Origin: Piscicola geometra
Taxonomy: Eukaryota; Annelida; Clitellata; Hirudinida; Piscicolidae
Assembly: GCA_943735955.1 (NCBI GenBank)
Contig: OX030958.1
Span: 4,735,331-4,799,330, forward strand
DNA: 64,000 nucleotides
Direction of reading: 5' to 3'
Part shown: positions 62,001 through 64,000 of the stretch, one piece after another
Layout of the letters: the number at the start of each line of letters is the position of its first letter
Numbering within the stretch: the first letter of the stretch is position 1
Translations under genes and position numbers: made by a program
The notes under the pieces: generated by a model
What the model was told of the DNA's origin: nothing
The model's input: the letters and a program-made list of their open reading frames with translations, nothing else
Database searches by the model: none

Positions 62001-62893
62001 AAGTTGTTCAGGGCATTAGAAAGAATATTTAAACATGAAATTACTAAAAAAAACATGTGAATCTTTGTTTTTTTGGAAATAGCAAATCGTCATAAAACAC
62101 ACTGTTCTAAATATTATGGCTTAAATGGTATCGACTCAGAAATCTTCCATGCCATAAAGATAATTTGTTGAGTGAGCATGGTAATCTTTTTAGTATACAT
62201 TTTCTCTGAATAAGTTAAATAGTTCTTATTTCAGCAACAAAGTCCACAAAAATTCAGTTCTTTATCTTTGAAGGATGCTCTGAATATTTTTAGGCGTGCA
62301 CTGCTCTTGGGAATTAGCGGATTCCTTCAATTGTTTGTTCAATTTGATTTGATGAAAAGAATAGAATTGTTTGTGTGCTTACTGTTGTGTGTGCATACAT
62401 ACGAATCGAGTTTTATTTTGCGTTTATTCCCATTTCTGACAAAGTCGAGCTGAAAACTCTCTAACACACACCGATTTATAAAATCACTTTCATATAGATC
62501 TACATACCCGTAGGCTCACAAGAGTTAACTTTATCTAAAAAAAGTTGATAAAAAATACTTTAAAGTACTTTTTTATAATTAAGAAATAGTCTAAAATATA
62601 TTGATTAATGTTGTGAAACCTTGCAAGTCTTTGTTTTCTTCCTCTCCTTCACAGATGCTGTAAGTAGACGGGCCCTGAGCTCCTCTTTGCTTGAATAGTG
62701 CCTGTGTGTGTGCGTTTGCAAGTGTTTAAGTTATCTTAAAAATTGAGTTTAAGAATAACAATAGTTTTTTCCCCAATAATTAGTTTGAATGAATACGTTA
62801 AAAATGTCATATGATTTTTATTGGTAAAGCATGTCTTGGCACCTACCCTTCTCTGCGAATGACCCACTCTGCCTGCCATCATCTTCACGAAGT
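47076..62893 (-). CDS. multi-EF-hand protein: chain of calmodulin-like lobes (partial at 5' end)
   Basis: Minus-strand exons in transcript order: 62893-62847, 62701-62620, 61437-61291, 60621-60519, 59370-59272, 58513-58413, (unresolved part), 53147-53001, (N gap region), 51777-51460, 51314-50806, 49958-49811, 48774-48728, 48600-48558, 48268-47294, 47122-47076 (TGA stop). All joined phases agree. EF-hand units: end of one pair (DFVKMMAGRVGH); FSMFDKNKDGLISAQEV with VDMDGDGSINFEEF; FKVFDKDMDGYINSQDL with a degenerate partner (ARIGTNEKISFS); FNIFDMDKDGFITQEEV with VDLDG...; FKIFDRNADGYITKSEL with ADINKDGKIDYAEF; FKFFDIDGNGLIDADEL with VDKNGDGKVDYEEF. Each loop is split by a phase-1 intron at the same place in most pairs. 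Linkers are acidic (51.5-51.8 kb) or Gln/His/Pro-rich (50.8-51.3 and 47.3-48.3 kb). It presumably binds Ca2+; its role is unknown to me. It might be two genes, but the joins at 53-47 kb and at 63-58 kb are each well supported internally. The 48558 donor is weak. Confidence 0.75.
51833..52032. other. assembly gap (200 N)
   Basis: A run of exactly 200 N inside the multi-EF-hand gene, between the exon at 51777-51460 and a Pro/Thr-rich coding-like stretch at about 52033-52150 (minus: SSPPETPPPPYTQRTPHYSQ). It likely hides part of an exon, perhaps the second hand of the pair begun at 53.1 kb. Confidence 0.95.
53896..57052 (-). CDS. tentative linker exons of the multi-EF-hand gene
   Basis: Five minus-strand stretches bounded by acceptor and donor sites would join exon 58513-58413 to exon 53147-53001 with consistent phase: 57052-57019 (VSKKMLRMSR), 56643-56604 (QTSLNSDQSIAPP), 56098-56029 (HKPAVMRASIRGLLLGEKLE), 55231-55186 (DEKEVHQQTDQASRN) and 53960-53896 (KSEGDEDIDNDGIRTKKK). 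They are short, and a consistent chain could arise by chance. The last has a poor polypyrimidine tract. Confidence 0.25.
54371..54463. repeat. 31-bp tandem repeat, three copies
   Basis: Unit attctcttataatttctgag plus tcgtaattata, starting at 54371, 54402 and 54433; the third copy is diverged at its end. It lies in an intron of the multi-EF-hand gene. Confidence 0.9.
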
Positions 62894-64000
62894 CTGCAAT
62901 GTTTTTTACATTTAAAATTTTATTTTAATACTTTGATTTTGCAAACTGTCATCAACAAATTATTTAGTTATTTATTGAAATAAAAAATCGAAATCTTCAG
63001 AAGTATTTTTTGTAACACAGAAAAAATAAATGTATGAAAAATGGCCACAAAAACATTTCTCAAAAAACATTTTTCAAAATCCTAAAACAAAAAAGTCATT
63101 GATTTTGTATTGAGCGGTCGATATTTCCAGGCGAGAACCGAAAAGGCACAATCAATAGACATGAACGTTCTAGTGTGCTCAGGTCCTATATGCTTTCATG
63201 TACATCCCTAGAGACGTCTTTTTATTTGAACGTTTATTTTTCTTTAAAATGTATATATATTTTTCAACATCTCAAAGATTTTCTGACTTTTGAACATGTT
63301 TTGAGACTCTTTGCGAGTATTTACTTTACTATATTTTGTTTTTAACTCACTATTAATTATTTTTAATGTTATAAGACGGGCTTTTAGGTTTTAGTAGTAG
63401 AAAAACAATTACTTAGATTTTTTTAAACATTTTTCAATCTTTTTTTTAGAAAATCAAAATTTGAAAACACGTAAATTATATTTTAGGAATCATCTCCATT
63501 GCATCTACAAAACACATATTTTCTAATTAGCACTTTTAAGGTTTCAATGCACATTGAAAAAAACTGATGTTTCTGAATTTTATCAGAATCAGCCGCCAAT
63601 AATTAAAAACTTGAAGAAAGATAAGTTTATTGGGTGAGATGAATGCCATTTTAAACTACATATTCCATCAAAATAGCACGAACAAAACCTCTTTATTCAA
63701 AACATGCTCTAATAACATTTCGATACGATAAATTCCTTTGTGTTGAGTTCATTCATAGTGAATATGCATATTATCCATTTATAAAAAATTTCAGGCAATG
63801 GTGAGTCGTGATATTGTTATAAGGCTTGCCATTTTTTTGTTTCTGCTATCTTGTATGAAAACTTTTTCAATAATTTAAAAAAAAATATTTAAAGTAGTTA
63901 TTTATTCAAGAAATGTAAAACCCAATCTGTTTTTTAATTCTGAGGAGAAAAAAACTTCTGAAAACAACTTACGATGCAGAATTTGTCAGATAGAAAGAAT
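62894..64000. other. upstream part of the multi-EF-hand gene region
   Basis: Exon 62893-62847 begins with the second codon position of an Asp that closes an EF-hand loop, so further 5' exons must lie beyond it. The only hint here is a strong donor (gtaagt on the minus strand) near 63970, whose upstream sequence runs off the window; its phase does not obviously fit the next exon. The rest looks intronic and AT-rich. Confidence 0.45.

Noticed and set aside
1..64000. CRISPR array, operons, bacterial ribosome binding sites
   Set aside because: None seen; the sequence is eukaryotic with introns throughout.

Overview
This is eukaryotic, AT-rich, intron-dense DNA from an invertebrate animal. Single-copy animal genes with GT-AG introns, a lophotrochozoan FVRIamide-type neuropeptide precursor, an NK2-class homeobox gene and a 200-N scaffold gap all fit a draft annelid assembly. 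A leech such as Helobdella is my best guess, but that is inference. I built the gene models by hand, checking reading phase at each splice junction.

Left part (1-15 kb): a (TTGTA)n satellite; an intronless small-heat-shock-like gene (955-2229); GPATCH4 (minus, 6949-8890) head-to-head with a BAG3-like WW+BAG co-chaperone (plus, 9254-11218); and a secreted or anchored glutamate-receptor-like ligand-binding protein (minus, 13231-14786). This last protein consists only of the S1 and S2 lobes joined by a short linker, with no amino-terminal domain and no channel pore. It is the most unusual object in the window.

Middle part (15-30 kb): three genes tied to motile cilia. TCTE1/DRC5 (minus) and ODAD3/CCDC151 (plus) share a 687-bp divergent promoter interval, followed by a VWA3A/3B-like gene. 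Next is an NK2-class homeobox gene.

Right part (30-64 kb): a gene-poor stretch with a 96-bp palindrome; an FVRIamide precursor with a good TATA box; INTS12 (minus) head-to-head with HSDL2 (plus); a tRNA-derived SINE split by a decayed hAT transposon with an 8-bp target duplication; and a roughly 16-kb minus-strand gene. That gene encodes a chain of at least five calmodulin-like EF-hand pairs joined by Gln-rich and acidic linkers. Its 5' end lies outside the window and part of it lies in the N gap.

Three gene pairs are divergent with only 363, 687 and 423 bp between start codons, so shared promoters are likely. Four copies of one SINE family are present, two inside introns and one carrying the nested hAT.
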